DNA from: VRUE01 sp035605695
GTDB taxonomy: Bacteria > Actinomycetota > Thermoleophilia > Solirubrobacterales > 70-9
Assembly (NCBI GenBank): GCA_035605695.1
Contig: DATNGZ010000041.1
Span: 47,322 to 111,321, forward strand
DNA: 64,000 nt
Reading direction: 5' to 3'
The translations under genes were made by a program, and so were the position numbers. Position 1 is the stretch's first letter. Each line of letters begins with the position of its first letter. The notes beneath the pieces were generated by a model that saw only the letters and a list, made by a program, of their open reading frames with translations, ran no database searches and was not told the DNA's origin. This document shows positions 8,134 through 18,500 of this stretch, piece by piece.

Positions 8134-8615
8134 CAGTTGCCCAATCCTATGAAATCGACGACCTGGCGCTCCACCTCGGCATCGACGTCGAGCGGCTCCT
8201 TGCCGGCGCGCATGCGCCTTTCGTTGCGCGCGATCACCAGCTCGCGCACCTCGACGCGAAGTTTCTGGTCGAGATCTGCCTTGCCGGAGCTCGCGCCGCC
8301 TCCGTTGTCGAGCAGCAGGGCCACCTCGGCATCGACGTCGAGCGGCGGTTCGCCACGCTGTAAGCGCCGGTAGGACTTCGCCTCGAGCATCTGGCGCGCC
8401 TCAGCCGCCTGGGCGGCCTTGTCGAGCGGCTGAGTCGGCTCGGATAGGCGGGGTGCTGGCATCGAGTGCATAACCCCGAAGCGACCCTTGCCGATTTCTT
8501 CCCAGGCAGGTCCCGAGCGGATAAAGCTGAATGCGGCAACCGGCAGAACGAGGAGCGTAATCACGGCAAGCACGTAGCCGCTCTGCAGGTAAGTCAAGGC
8601 TGTGGGCCAGGTCAT
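8133..8615 (-). CDS. Membrane-anchored hypothetical protein with duplicated DVDAEV motif
   Basis: A 160-residue protein with one N-terminal transmembrane helix (about residues 13-32, YVLAVITLLVLPVAAFSF). The soluble part contains two copies of a short motif, RRLQRGEPPLDVDAEVALLL (about 83-102) and RRMRAGKEPLDVDAEVERQV (about 133-152), separated by a Gly-rich linker and a helix. This looks like two repeats of a small helical unit, possibly of the SHOCT type, but I do not assign a family. First gene of the operon leading to bcp. Role unknown. Confidence 0.65.
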   Translation of the reverse strand: MTWPTALTYLQSGYVLAVITLLVLPVAAFSFIRSGPAWEEIGKGRFGVMHSMPAPRLSEPTQPLDKAAQAAEARQMLEAKSYRRLQRGEPPLDVDAEVALLLDNGGGASSGKADLDQKLRVEVRELVIARNERRMRAGKEPLDVDAEVERQVVDFIGLGN

Positions 8616-8810
8616 GGCTCCAGGTTAGCCCCGGCTCGCCGTCTTTGCCAGACAAAGCACCGTTTCGTGGCCTGTCTGCTGCCCCTGAAACCTGTGTTCT
8701 TTACAAAAACATCTACCTGCGCGATTTTGCAAAAAAGAAGTTGATCAATGAGTGCGAGTGCGCTTTCGCGGTGTATGCCCGCGACCAAACCACGCACGAG
8801 AGGAAACGAA

Positions 8811-9555
8811 ATGCGCAAGCACGCACTCAGAATTCTTGTCATGTCGCATTGAGCTTGGTTGGGGGGATGGCGTTCGCTGCAGCCGGTGCTCAGGCGGAAG
8901 GGGCGATAACGATCTTAACCTCGACCGGCTTAGCAACTGGAAAAACCTTCACTGGGGCCCAGGAGGGCGTCGCCAGGTTTGTTGCTCCTGGGTCAAACAT
9001 CGAAATCGAAAGCAAGGGAATGTCGATCCTGGAAGGTGAAATCATCAGCGGTCCGTCCGGCAAAGTATTAACCAAAATCTTACACTCGGAATGCAAGGTT
9101 TTCCACATAAATGTGGGAGGGGGAAAGAAGAAGAAATAAAAGAAAAAGAAGAACTACCGAATTGCCAAATATTAGATGCTGGAACTGGTACTGCCGGGCA
9201 CATCACGTCAAAAGCGAGCTACTTAGTCATCTTGCATAGCGGTGCGTCCTATCTCTTAGCAACGCCCGATGGGCAGGCGTTCTTCGCCAAAGTAAACTTC
9301 GCCAAAGGGATTGGCTGCGTCCTCATGTCGGGTGTAGAAATCAAAGGGAGTGCGATATTCGAAGTCGCCCTGGGCGACATCAATCGCGATGGTGAAAAGG
9401 TCGAACCATTAGTCAGATCCAACCAAGCTATACAGGCGTTATTCGAACCAACCGACAAACTGCTCTACGGCCTGCAGCCGGCCTACATCGTGGGCAGCGC
9501 CAAACTGAAATTGAACGGCGCCGGGCACGTAGGTTGCAAATGGGGAGCCGTATAG
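8811..9555 (+). pseudogene. TTA-rich exported protein gene, broken by two -1 frameshifts
   Basis: The ATG at 8811 has a good ribosome binding site (GAGAGGA) and begins MRKHALRILVMS, but this frame stops after 13 codons. The adjacent frame continues seamlessly as ALSLVGGMAFAAAGAQAEG, completing a signal peptide, so one base is missing near 8846. That frame runs to a TAA at 9137, while the rest of the protein (NCQILDAGTG...CKWGAV) continues in the -1 frame from a GGGAAAG heptamer at 9121-9127. I count nine TTA leucine codons. It is either a decayed gene, a sequencing/assembly artefact (one G lost twice) or, less likely, recoded. A hairpin terminator follows. Confidence 0.65.
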
Positions 9556-9597
9556 GCGACCGGGGCGTTAGCCGAGGTCTGACGCTGTAGCAATGAT

Positions 9598-9634
9598 CGG
9601 CAGGCGGGGCCCGGCGATTCGGCCCCGCCTGCCG
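9598..9634 (+). terminator. Rho-independent-like hairpin after the 8811 gene
   Basis: Perfect 14-bp stem (9598-9611 with 9621-9634, CGGCAGGCGGGGCC and complement) with a 9-nt loop, 42 bp after the stop. No T-run of length follows, as is common for high-GC actinobacteria. Confidence 0.65.
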
Positions 9635-9709
9635 GTATTTGGACGAGGGCGGGCACTATTGAGGCCGAGCGCCGCTCTCGGGGCCGCTATCCGGTAGCCT
9701 TTGGCCTGG

Positions 9710-9725
9710 TTGACTGACCAGTCAA
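9710..9725. promoter_or_regulatory. Palindromic operator before acyl-CoA dehydrogenase gene
   Basis: TTGACTGACCAGTCAA is a 6+4+6 perfect inverted repeat, 70 bp before the acyl-CoA dehydrogenase start. Size and symmetry fit a TetR-family site. A near match, TTGGCTAGTCAGCCAA, precedes the P450 gene at 37339. Confidence 0.6.
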
Positions 9726-9795
9726 TCGGTGGTCGTCGCCCTGCTGCGCGGCCGCGTGAAAAGGCTTACGCACCGACAAGAAGGAGCCTCGACCA

Positions 9796-11025
<1,230 letters not shown>

Positions 11026-11054
11026 CTCCGCACTTAGGGCAGGGGCCCTAACTG

Positions 11055-11091
11055 GAGCCGTCGGGCCATCGCGCCCGGCGGCTCTTTTTTT
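11055..11091 (+). terminator. Intrinsic terminator of acyl-CoA dehydrogenase gene
   Basis: 12-bp stem (11055-11066 with 11073-11084, one G-T pair) followed by seven T residues: a textbook Rho-independent terminator 30 bp after the stop. Confidence 0.88.
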
Positions 11092-11145
11092 GCGCGGTCG
11101 TGGCAACTAGGGTGACCTGGTCCAAGTCGATCGAGGGGGGTCTCT

Positions 11146-11739
11146 GTGGTTGAGAAGACCGGTAAAGAGGTTGGGATCGATCAGCGGTTGATGGATCTGG
11201 CGACGGACTCTGTTCGTGTCAAAGCGCTCGCGGAGCTCAACGCACGCACCGCCGGTCCCGCCGAGCTTGCCGGGGCGCTGGGTGTCGATGTGGCGACGAT
11301 GAGCGGTCACCTGGAGAAGATGCGGGCTCAGGGCTTGGTCGAGCTCGTCGAAGACTCGCCCGACGAAGCTGCGTCCGAGCCGCGCTACCGGGCGTTGGTA
11401 CGGGCGCTGTGGAGCAATGAGGAGTGGGCCAGCCTCAGCGTCGAGGAACGCCGCCAGCTCTCGGCCTGGCTCGTGAAAATGATCGCCAGCGACGCCGAAG
11501 GGGCCTTGGCCGCGTGGACGTTCACCGCGCGCGAGGACACTCACGCCAGTCGCACGGTCTCGGTCGTGGACGAGCGAGGCTGGAATGAGCTCATGCGGAT
11601 CCAGGGGGACGCTCTGGAGGCGTGCTTCAGGGTCCAGGCGGAAAGCGCCGAACGCCTGGCCGAGAGCGGCGAAGAAGGGATCAGGGTGATGTCGGCGATG
11701 CTCGGCTTCGAGATGCCGCCGCTGGCGGGCCCGAGTTAG
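11146..11739 (+). CDS. ArsR/winged-helix type transcriptional regulator
   Basis: A 197-residue protein from GTG (GGGGGG purine tract upstream). The N-terminal ~75 residues read as a winged helix: VRVKALAELNARTAGPAELA, then GVDVATMSGHLEKMRAQGLVEL, in the helix-turn-helix and wing arrangement of ArsR/HTH_20 proteins. The C-terminal 120 residues are helical and lack obvious metal-binding Cys/His clusters, so metal sensing is not supported; the ligand is unknown. Its stop codon lies exactly at the start of the typA-derived repeat (11736), so it appears to be the original left neighbour of the island. Confidence 0.75.
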   Translation: MVEKTGKEVGIDQRLMDLATDSVRVKALAELNARTAGPAELAGALGVDVATMSGHLEKMRAQGLVELVEDSPDEAASEPRYRALVRALWSNEEWASLSVEERRQLSAWLVKMIASDAEGALAAWTFTAREDTHASRTVSVVDERGWNELMRIQGDALEACFRVQAESAERLAESGEEGIRVMSAMLGFEMPPLAGPS

Positions 11740-11982
11740 CGACCGCGGCCGGCGGTGCGGGCGGCCTTCTGGCGTTTCAGCTTGTCGAGCTCGACCTTGC
11801 GCAGGCGGACTGACTCGGGGGTGACTCGACACTCGCGTTGACGTCCATGCCTCGGCGCGAGCGTTCTCGCCGATGTCATCCCCTCGTAGACCTCCTCGCC
11901 GGGGCCGACGAAGGAGCGTGCCGCGGCCCTGGAGTCCGATTAGGGCGTAGGCGGCGGTCTTGCCGCGGCGGTCGGCGACGAT
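11736..11982 (-). pseudogene. Decayed copy of typA 3' end (direct repeat of 23644-24010)
   Basis: From TTAGCG at 11736 the sequence follows the 3' end of typA (23644 onward) nearly base for base for about 90 bp, then loses about 120 bp, then continues similar with scattered 1-2 bp indels to CGGCGACGAT at 11982 (matching 24010). Orientation is the same as typA. The frame is destroyed, so no product is expected. The pair of copies bounds about 11.9 kb of mostly secreted-protein genes. From 11983 to 12146 I see no gene or recognisable element, apart from an AT-rich stretch before the lipoprotein start. Confidence 0.85.
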
Positions 11983-12146
11983 GCCTATGCGGATCAAACG
12001 ACCATGCCGAGCTGACGAAGGCGATTGATCCCGATCGCCCCCAAGGTCGCCCCCCGCCGTCACCGCTAAGGCCGGTCGGCCCGGCCGGCAGTCTCGGGCG
12101 AATCTCTGTATAACTTTTCAAACTAGTCAAATGGATTAAAAGAAAG

Positions 12147-12623
12147 ATGACTGTGAACAAGCGACTGATCGCACCGATTGTGGCCGCGCTGACGATCGCC
12201 CTGATCGCCGCCGCGGGGTGCGGTGGTGGGGGAGACGACGGGACGGCCTCGATTACCAAAGCCGAATTCGTCAAGCAGGCCAACGCGGTTTGCGGCAAAG
12301 CCCAGAAACAGCTCGAATCTGGACTCCAGGCTTTTATTGCCGGCCTCAAGGGAGAAGAACCAACCGATCCGACGGGGATAGAAGCCGCTCGAGCGGAAGC
12401 TGCCGAAACGATTCTGCTTCCGATCATGCATCGGAAGGTCGAAGAATTCCGCAGTTTGGCAGCTCCACCCGGCGATGAGGATCGGGTCAAGGCGATTGTC
12501 AAGGCTCTAGAAGAGGAAGACGAAAAGGCCGAAAAGCAGCCGGAGCAAGCGGTGAAGTACGAGGTGGAAGGGTTTGGCAGAGCGGACAATCTGGCAAATG
12601 AATACGGCCTCAGCGGCTGCTAG
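12147..12623 (+). CDS. Lipoprotein of unknown function (paralogue of 6791 gene)
   Basis: A 158-residue protein from ATG 12147. Signal MTVNKRLIAPIVAALTIALIAAAGC ends in a lipobox (IAAAGC, Cys about residue 25), followed by GGGGDDG. The mature part is helical with an early Cys (NAVCGKAQKQ) and a C-terminal YGLSGC. It shares spacing and blocks with the lipoprotein at 6791 (ILLPIMHRKVEEFRSL; APPGDEDRVKAIVKAL), so the two are paralogues. Probably anchored outside the membrane. It precedes another lipoprotein gene by 45 bp on the same strand and may be cotranscribed with it. Function not recognised. Confidence 0.75.
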   Translation: MTVNKRLIAPIVAALTIALIAAAGCGGGGDDGTASITKAEFVKQANAVCGKAQKQLESGLQAFIAGLKGEEPTDPTGIEAARAEAAETILLPIMHRKVEEFRSLAAPPGDEDRVKAIVKALEEEDEKAEKQPEQAVKYEVEGFGRADNLANEYGLSGC

Positions 12624-12668
12624 GCCAGCGGCGAGTGACCGCCCACTCCTGCCTGAAGAAAGGCACGC

Positions 12669-13238
12669 ATGCTGACACCCCGACCCGCTGCTTCGCTCTA
12701 CGTTGCGATCCTTGCGGCGGCGCTTCTAACCGCATGTGGCGGCGGCACCAACTCGTCCAGCTCATCCTCCGAAACCGGTCCGCTGCGGATCACCGGTGGA
12801 GGATCAGGTCAGTTCCGGGAACGCGGCGCCGACAACAGCATCGAGGAATACGGCCACGAGGCCAGCAGATCAGAACTCGAACAGGCGGCGAGTGATGTGC
12901 ATAGCTACCTCGTCGCCCGTGTTGAAGAGGATTGGACGCAGGCCTGCACCTATTTCAGCAAGGACTTTAGAAAACAGCTCGAAGAGGAAGCTCCGCATTC
13001 AGAGCAGGTCGCAGGTAAGGGCTGCGCCGCGACGGTAGATGCCTATCTCTCGCCGGTTCCCCGCAGCGAACGATACGAATCGAGCAAAGTTGAAGCTGGC
13101 AGCTTGCGGGTCAAGGGCGACACTGGCTTCATTTTCTTTAATGCCGCCGCCCCCGATGGGGGGCACAAGCTGTACATGGCGCGGGAAGACGGCTCGTGGA
13201 GGATCGGCGGAAACCTCTATCCCACCTCACTCCATTGA
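12669..13238 (+). CDS. Lipoprotein of unknown function (paralogue of 23046 gene)
   Basis: A 189-residue protein from ATG 12669. Signal peptide with lipobox LLTAC (Cys about residue 22), then GGGTNSSSSSSETG. A motif SIEEYGHEASRSE at about residue 57 corresponds to SIEDFGVEASGSR in the lipoprotein at 23046, and both end with a strand pair of type REDGSWRIGG / REGGYWKAAT. The folded part (about 70-189) has the look of an NTF2-like domain: a helix with a Cys (DWTQACTYFS), then strands. Both paralogues lie at opposite ends of the typA-flanked segment. Surface-exposed; role unknown. Confidence 0.72.
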   Translation: MLTPRPAASLYVAILAAALLTACGGGTNSSSSSSETGPLRITGGGSGQFRERGADNSIEEYGHEASRSELEQAASDVHSYLVARVEEDWTQACTYFSKDFRKQLEEEAPHSEQVAGKGCAATVDAYLSPVPRSERYESSKVEAGSLRVKGDTGFIFFNAAAPDGGHKLYMAREDGSWRIGGNLYPTSLH

Positions 13239-13606
13239 GCCTACGGATCGGCCAGTCGCTCGATGCGTTCATGCCCTTTCTTCCACTTAGCGCCTCCTTC
13301 CTGCAGAGGGGGACCGAAGAAGGTGTGGGCACGCCATCGGCGGCAATGAGTTTGGCTTTGGCGAGGACTTTGAGAGGCCCGGGGGGGCAACGGCTCCCGA
13401 AGCGGATGCAGCTGACGATCGCTGAGGAGTGCTGGCGCCCGGCCTTCTTGCGCTCACTCGCACCACGGATCATCGCGCCGCATCGCGCGGCCTCGAACTG
13501 ACGAAGGGGCGGCGCCGGCGACACCCGTCTTCGGCGCCCGCAAGATCGCGAGCCGTGCGATGAGCCCGAACCGGCGGAGCTTGGGTCAAGACAAACTCTA
13601 TTATTT
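13239..13606. other. Gene-free stretch, nothing recognised
   Basis: About 370 bp without a convincing gene. Open frames exist on both strands (for example 13138-13524 on the minus strand) but their composition is Arg/Pro/Ala-rich like antisense frames in GC-rich DNA, with no ribosome binding site and no family resemblance. It could be a remnant of lost sequence inside the island. Confidence 0.4.
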
Positions 13607-13637
13607 TTGACTAATCATGTTTAACTGTGGTATAGCT
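13607..13637 (+). promoter_or_regulatory. Promoter of TTA-rich exported gene (copy 2)
   Basis: -35 TTGACT at 13607-13612 and extended -10 TGGTATAGCT ending at 13637, spacer 18, in an AT-rich patch. Matches the promoters at 5924 and 29145. Confidence 0.68.
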
Positions 13638-13731
13638 ATCCGGCGGCGCTGACAGCCAGCGCCAACGGCAGTTCAACTGTAATGCCGTACACGACTCCGG
13701 CGAAAATGGTCGGAGAAAAGGAGACAGTAAA

Positions 13732-14379
13732 GTGAGACCAATAAAGATACTCGGCCTTGCTGCCATTGCAGCTCTGGCCGCAATGGCGTTCGTCGCTGCA
13801 ACCGCGTCGGCGGACGCATTCTGTGAGACATCGGGGTTGCATGCTGGCGAATGCCCTGCAGGTAAAATCCTTGTACCGGGCAAATTGCTCAAAGCGTTAG
13901 CAACAAATCCCTTACTCTTAGATGCCAGCGGAAACATACTGGAGGAATGCGGAATAGGACACGCATTAGCTACGGTGGGTACGAGTTCTGCGCCGCATAC
14001 CGGCGTTAAATTCACCATTAATTCGCTCGAATGGTTAAATTGTAAAGGTCAGTGCTCGACGGTTACGTCAAATGCGCTCCCGTATCCTGGGGAAGCATTA
14101 GCCTTAGCATTACTGGCCCATATCACCAGTTCGGGCACAACCACCCTAAGTGGCTGCAGCATTTTCAACCTAAAATGTACATATAAATTGCCTGGTGCCA
14201 ACGGCTCAGGATTACTTAAAATTGAATCAGACTTACTGGTTGCCGAAAAAGTAGAACTTGCACGTACAACGCCGTGTAACTTCGAAGAAGTATTCCCAGC
14301 GAAAGGCTTCTGGGACGCCAAATATTTAACGGTGTTACACAATACTGAAATCCCAGTATACATCGCCGCGTTACCGTAA
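13732..14379 (+). CDS. Secreted 8-Cys protein of unknown family, TTA-codon-rich (copy 2)
   Basis: A 215-residue protein from GTG with AAAAGGAGA upstream. Signal peptide MRPIKILGLAAIAALAAMAF...ASA, cleaved near residue 27. Mature region: FCETSGLHAGECPAGK, a NILEECG block, HTGVKF...NCKGQC, then TTLSGCSIFNLKCTY, PCNFEE and FWDAKYL. The eight cysteines and blocks align with the 29297 protein almost end to end. Thirteen leucines are TTA, none in the signal peptide. The remainder of the gene is also AT-richer than its neighbours (AAA, AAT, GAA preferred), so recent acquisition or unusual selection is likely. Followed by a strong hairpin. Function unknown. Confidence 0.78.
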   Translation: MRPIKILGLAAIAALAAMAFVAATASADAFCETSGLHAGECPAGKILVPGKLLKALATNPLLLDASGNILEECGIGHALATVGTSSAPHTGVKFTINSLEWLNCKGQCSTVTSNALPYPGEALALALLAHITSSGTTTLSGCSIFNLKCTYKLPGANGSGLLKIESDLLVAEKVELARTTPCNFEEVFPAKGFWDAKYLTVLHNTEIPVYIAALP

Positions 14380-14429
14380 CAGGAGTCGATCGGATGATCG
14401 CTAGGTAGCGTTCGTCCGACGAAGTTTCG

Positions 14430-14465
14430 AAGGAGGGCCCGGGCCATACGGCGCGGGCCCTCCTT
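14430..14465 (+). terminator. Hairpin terminator after TTA-rich gene (copy 2)
   Basis: Perfect 12-bp stem (AAGGAGGGCCCG at 14430-14441 with complement at 14454-14465), 12-nt loop, 50 bp after the stop codon. Confidence 0.7.
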
Positions 14466-14497
14466 CCCGAACGCGCCAGAAGCTTCGGCTGCGTACC

Positions 14498-14526
14498 TTG
14501 ACAGGACTTCAGTCGTATATTAGATT
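14498..14526 (+). promoter_or_regulatory. Candidate promoter of collagen-like gene
   Basis: TTGACA at 14498-14503, 17-bp spacer, TAGATT at 14521-14526. Leaves a leader of about 105 nt before the ATG at 14639. Only the -35 is a strong match. Confidence 0.45.
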
Positions 14527-14638
14527 TAGTTCAAGGGAGGACCGCGGCGAGCGAGACTGCTCGGCGCAATTAAGACAACGCGCGGCGCCCGCGCTGATAC
14601 GCCACTGCAACGCAGGAGCAGGGGGAGGAGCAGATTCA

Positions 14639-15490
14639 ATGTTGGCAACGCTACGCATGAGATTCGGAATTCCTGGGGTAATAGCAGTAATCGCGCTGGT
14701 ATTTGCCTTGACTGGAGGCGCGCTTGCCGGAGTTGGCGGCTACGCAACGAGCTCAAAAGGAAAGGTCAAGAAGGTGCCCGGGCCGCGAGGACCCCAGGGC
14801 AAGCCAGGTGCGCAGGGACCGATCGGTCCTGCTGGACCTGCTGGCTCCAACGGTACTAGTGGAACGCCAGGAGCGCCGGGTAAAGACGGCAGGAGTGTAA
14901 CCGTCGGTGAAATAGAACCTGGTGAGGAAAGGTGCGAAGAACGCGGCGGGATCATCGTTGCGGAGGAAGGCGCCGGACCGGGTAAGGAAGTCTGTAACGG
15001 CGCGGAAGGCTCGCCCTGGACCGCCGGCGGAACTTTGCCCGCGGGGAAGACGGAGACAGGCGCGTGGTCCTTCGCGGGCAGGGGCTTTGCGGGACCGCCC
15101 GCAACAGCCTTCGCGACTGTTTCATTCCCAGTTCCGTTGTCTTCACCGCTGCCCGAAGAAAACGTGCATTTGATCGGTTACTCGGTCGAACACGAAGGGG
15201 AAACGCAAGAAGAAATAGAAGAACGGGAAGAAAAAGAAGCTGAAGAATTCGAAATGTGTGATGACGGCGAAGGCGAAGTGGCGTCAGAGCAGAATCCAGA
15301 GGCGGACCTAGGACAGCTGTGTGTGTTCGTCGGGTCTCCGTTTGTTGGCGCAACCGAATCTACCCACATTCTCATCGAGAAAAGCTTTGGGGCGGGCGGA
15401 ATTGGTAAGGCCGGAGGCAATCTCCATATTGTCGGATACGGAGCAAACGAACTCGTTGTTTTTGGAACCTTTGCGGTGACCGCGCCGTAA
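14639..15490 (+). CDS. Exported collagen-like (Gly-X-Y) protein with acidic insert
   Basis: About 283 residues from ATG 14639, chosen because GGAGGAG lies 8 nt upstream; a longer frame begins at 14498 but its extra residues are Arg-rich and unlike protein. One hydrophobic segment (GIPGVIAVIALVFALTGGALAG) acts as signal or membrane anchor. Then comes a collagen-type tract of about 14 Gly-X-Y triplets (GPRGPQGKPGAQGPIGPAGP onward). The C-terminal domain contains a highly acidic insert (EEIEEREEKEAEEFEMCDD) and a beta-rich end. Probably a trimeric surface protein. Function unknown. Confidence 0.8.
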   Translation: MLATLRMRFGIPGVIAVIALVFALTGGALAGVGGYATSSKGKVKKVPGPRGPQGKPGAQGPIGPAGPAGSNGTSGTPGAPGKDGRSVTVGEIEPGEERCEERGGIIVAEEGAGPGKEVCNGAEGSPWTAGGTLPAGKTETGAWSFAGRGFAGPPATAFATVSFPVPLSSPLPEENVHLIGYSVEHEGETQEEIEEREEKEAEEFEMCDDGEGEVASEQNPEADLGQLCVFVGSPFVGATESTHILIEKSFGAGGIGKAGGNLHIVGYGANELVVFGTFAVTAP

Positions 15491-15503
15491 CGGTTGATGC
15501 GTA

Positions 15504-15534
15504 GGCTCGGAGTGCGCAAGCGGCGCTCCGAGCC
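15504..15534 (+). terminator. Hairpin after collagen-like gene
   Basis: 9-bp perfect stem GGCTCGGAG (15504-15512) with complement at 15526-15534; lies between the collagen-like stop and the next gene's start. No T-run. Confidence 0.5.
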
Positions 15535-15577
15535 GACGTTGCTCATATCTTCATAGGTAGGACGTGAAAGAGCAAAG

Positions 15578-18500
15578 ATGAAACGTACTGCATATTGGGC
15601 TGGACCAAGATCCTGTATTGGTGTTCTTGGCTTGACGGTGAGCTCGCTTGTCACGGTTTTGCTAATTGCGTCGCCTGTGTTCGCTGCTACCGTAACGACC
15701 GATCGCCCGTTGCTCTTTAGATTCGACGGCAGCGAATCCTCGGTTGGGTTCTTTACGGCGCCGTTGGCCATCGCCGCTAATGAACTGACTGGCGACGTCT
15801 ACGTGATCAATGCCGCCGGGGCTGGAAAAGGCCCAGGGGTTTTCGATAAAGAAAGGGCAATCTGCAGGTTCAACGCAGAAGGCGAAGCGGAGAATTTTTC
15901 CGCTCTTGGTGAATCGTGCCTGGACGGCAGCCAGAAACCAGACAATGCCTCATTTGGCGTCGAAGGGTTCTTTTCGTCCGGCGCCTTCCGCTCTGATATT
16001 GCCGTCGACAATTCTGCTGTCAACCCAGGCAGAATCTACGTCAGCGAAGAAGGCGGCTCCGTACATGCCTTCTCCCCAGACGGCAGCTATCTCTGGACCT
16101 TGCCACAAAATACAGCTCGTCCTTGTGGTATCGCGGTTGACGCAGAAGGGCACCTTTGGGTTGGGAATGGCTACGGCAGCGGCATTACGGGATCCGAAGT
16201 CCTTGAGTTCGCCAGCACCGGTAGTCCCCCGGCGCAGATTGGCTCATTTCAGACGACCAACAGCAGTAAGTTGCCCTGCCGCCTTGCCGTCGACATGGGA
16301 GGACAAGGCGTATACGTGGGTCTTGAGGGTGGTGGTTCGGGATTGGATAAATACTTTAAAAAAAGCTATGACACCACTCTTTCCACTAGTTCGCCGTTTG
16401 ATGTCACGGTCGATCAATCGAAACTCGATGGGCATATTTTTGCCATCAACTCTACGAACTTCTCCGAGTACAAACCTTGTGAATCCGTCCACTGTCCAGT
16501 TAATGAGGTCCCCGGCAGCCCCTTTGGCCATGATCTCATAGGCAGCGCACGGGGTGTCGCATTTAACCCTATGAAGGACTGGGTGTATGTCTCCGACAAG
16601 GCCTCCAATACCGTCAAGGTGTTCGGGCCGGTAACCACTGGTACTGCGCCCGACGTGGGCACGCAACCCAGTGAACCGGTGGGGTTGCACAGCGCGACCG
16701 CCCACGGCACCATCAACCCGCTTGGCTTGCCTGCCTCCTACCATTTCGAATGGAAGCCATGCGAAAGCATTGAATGTAGTTCATCCAATGATGCCAACTG
16801 GGGTGCGGCGCAGTCCTCAGAGGCGGGGGCTGTCGAACCGGCTGACAGCAGTTCCCATTCCGTTTCAGAGGAAATCACGGAATATCACGGGAAACGGCTG
16901 AGATCCAACACCTGGTTCGAGGTGCGCTTGGCGGGCACCAATCCCGAAAATCACCTGAGCGCCTACGCGACGGCTGACACTTTCAAGACCCTCGCCCCAC
17001 TGCCGGCGACGATAGAAAGCTGCTCGATCTCCGCGGTTGCAGCCGAATCTGCGCACATCGGATGCACAATTGACCCGCACGAAGACGAAACTAGCTGGCA
17101 GGTCTTGAGCACACCTCTGCCCAATGCTACGAAGGGTAAGTGTGAAGCTCTTGGTAATGCCGAATTTAAAATAGTCAGAGAAGGAACTGATCCTGGCGAA
17201 AGCCCAGGTACGATTGAAGTGCAGACGGATTTGGAAGGGCTTCTCCCGGCGCAGGCCTATTGCGTGCGAGTAACGGCAGCTAATCCCGGCGGCGGAGACA
17301 GCGAAGACGCAGGATTCTCCACGCTGGCGATCCCCCCGGGTGAAGCCTCCGCCGTCTTTGCTGCTCCTCGCACTGACACCACGGCGCGGATCAACGGTCG
17401 CGTCAATCCCAACGGTGAAGCGGCAATCACCGGTGGCATCACCTATCGCTTTGAAGTGAGCGTTGATGGTGTCAATTGGACCTTGCGGCCCATTCTCAAA
17501 TCAAACATCGACGCCCGCGAACCGATTGTTCTCTCCGACGACCTCAGCGGACTCGATCCAGCCACCACTTACCACTATCGCTTCGGGATGGTTCAAAGCC
17601 AGGGCGGCCCGGCGATTTCGCTGGGCGGAGAAAAGACCTTTACGACTCGTAGCGAGGCCGAAGTCAAAGAGGCCGACCCGTCCATCTGCCCAGAAAACGC
17701 AGACGTGCGTGCTGCCCAGCACACGGCCTACCTTGGCTCTTGCCGCGGAATCGAGTTGGTCAACGAGCCCGACAAGGGGAACCAGAACATCATCTCCGAT
17801 GCGCCTCCTGTCGGAGTTTCCCCGATGTCGGCTGATGGAGATAAGGTGCTCTGGCGGGTCGCGGGCGGGGCTCCGGGTGGACCCAACGGAGCCAACAGCG
17901 CGTTCCTTGCCCAGAGATCCGACGAAGGCTGGCGATCCCAAAGCGTTGCCCCGCCAGCTGAAGAGCAGTACGGGGGTGGTGCCTTGGCCTACTTCCTAAA
18001 TGCGGTCTCGCCGGACTTCAAGTCATTCGTCTTTGGCGCTACGGGCACTTCGGCGCTTTCTAGCCCGCCAGCGCCGACTGTTGTCCGTGTGCGAGAGGGC
18101 CAGCAGGACGTGCTAAAAGCCTATACAGGACAACCCCCCACCAAGGTGTGGGAAGAGTCCTTGGATCTCAGTGATGATGGTCAGCATGTGCTCTTCATGG
18201 ATGCCCAGACGAACCAGCTGGAGGACATCGGTGGAGCTCGGGTTGGCCCACCCGCGGCCGAAAGCGAAACAGTCAGCATCATGCCCGATGGCTTGCCGTC
18301 GGAATGCGGCCTGGATGCCTTTGGCGGAAGCAGCTTCGGCGTGGCCGCTCACCCGGGGTATCACTGGATAGGCACGAATGATGCATCGCGGGTCTATTTC
18401 CGCACCAAACCAAACAAAGACGAATCCGGCGGGGGCAGTTGTAGCTCGGCACCGATGGGGCTTTATGTGCGTAATCGAGAATCCGGAACCGGCACAACCA

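Noticed and set aside
9121..9139. Programmed -1 frameshift at GGGAAAG
   Set aside because: Held as a low-probability option only: a second frameshift of the same type at 8846 has no slippery site, so lesion or sequencing error is simpler.
13138..13524. Minus-strand open frame in the gene-free part of the island, considered as transposase remnant
   Set aside because: No DDE or Tyr/Ser-recombinase motif and no terminal inverted repeats; looks like random open frame.
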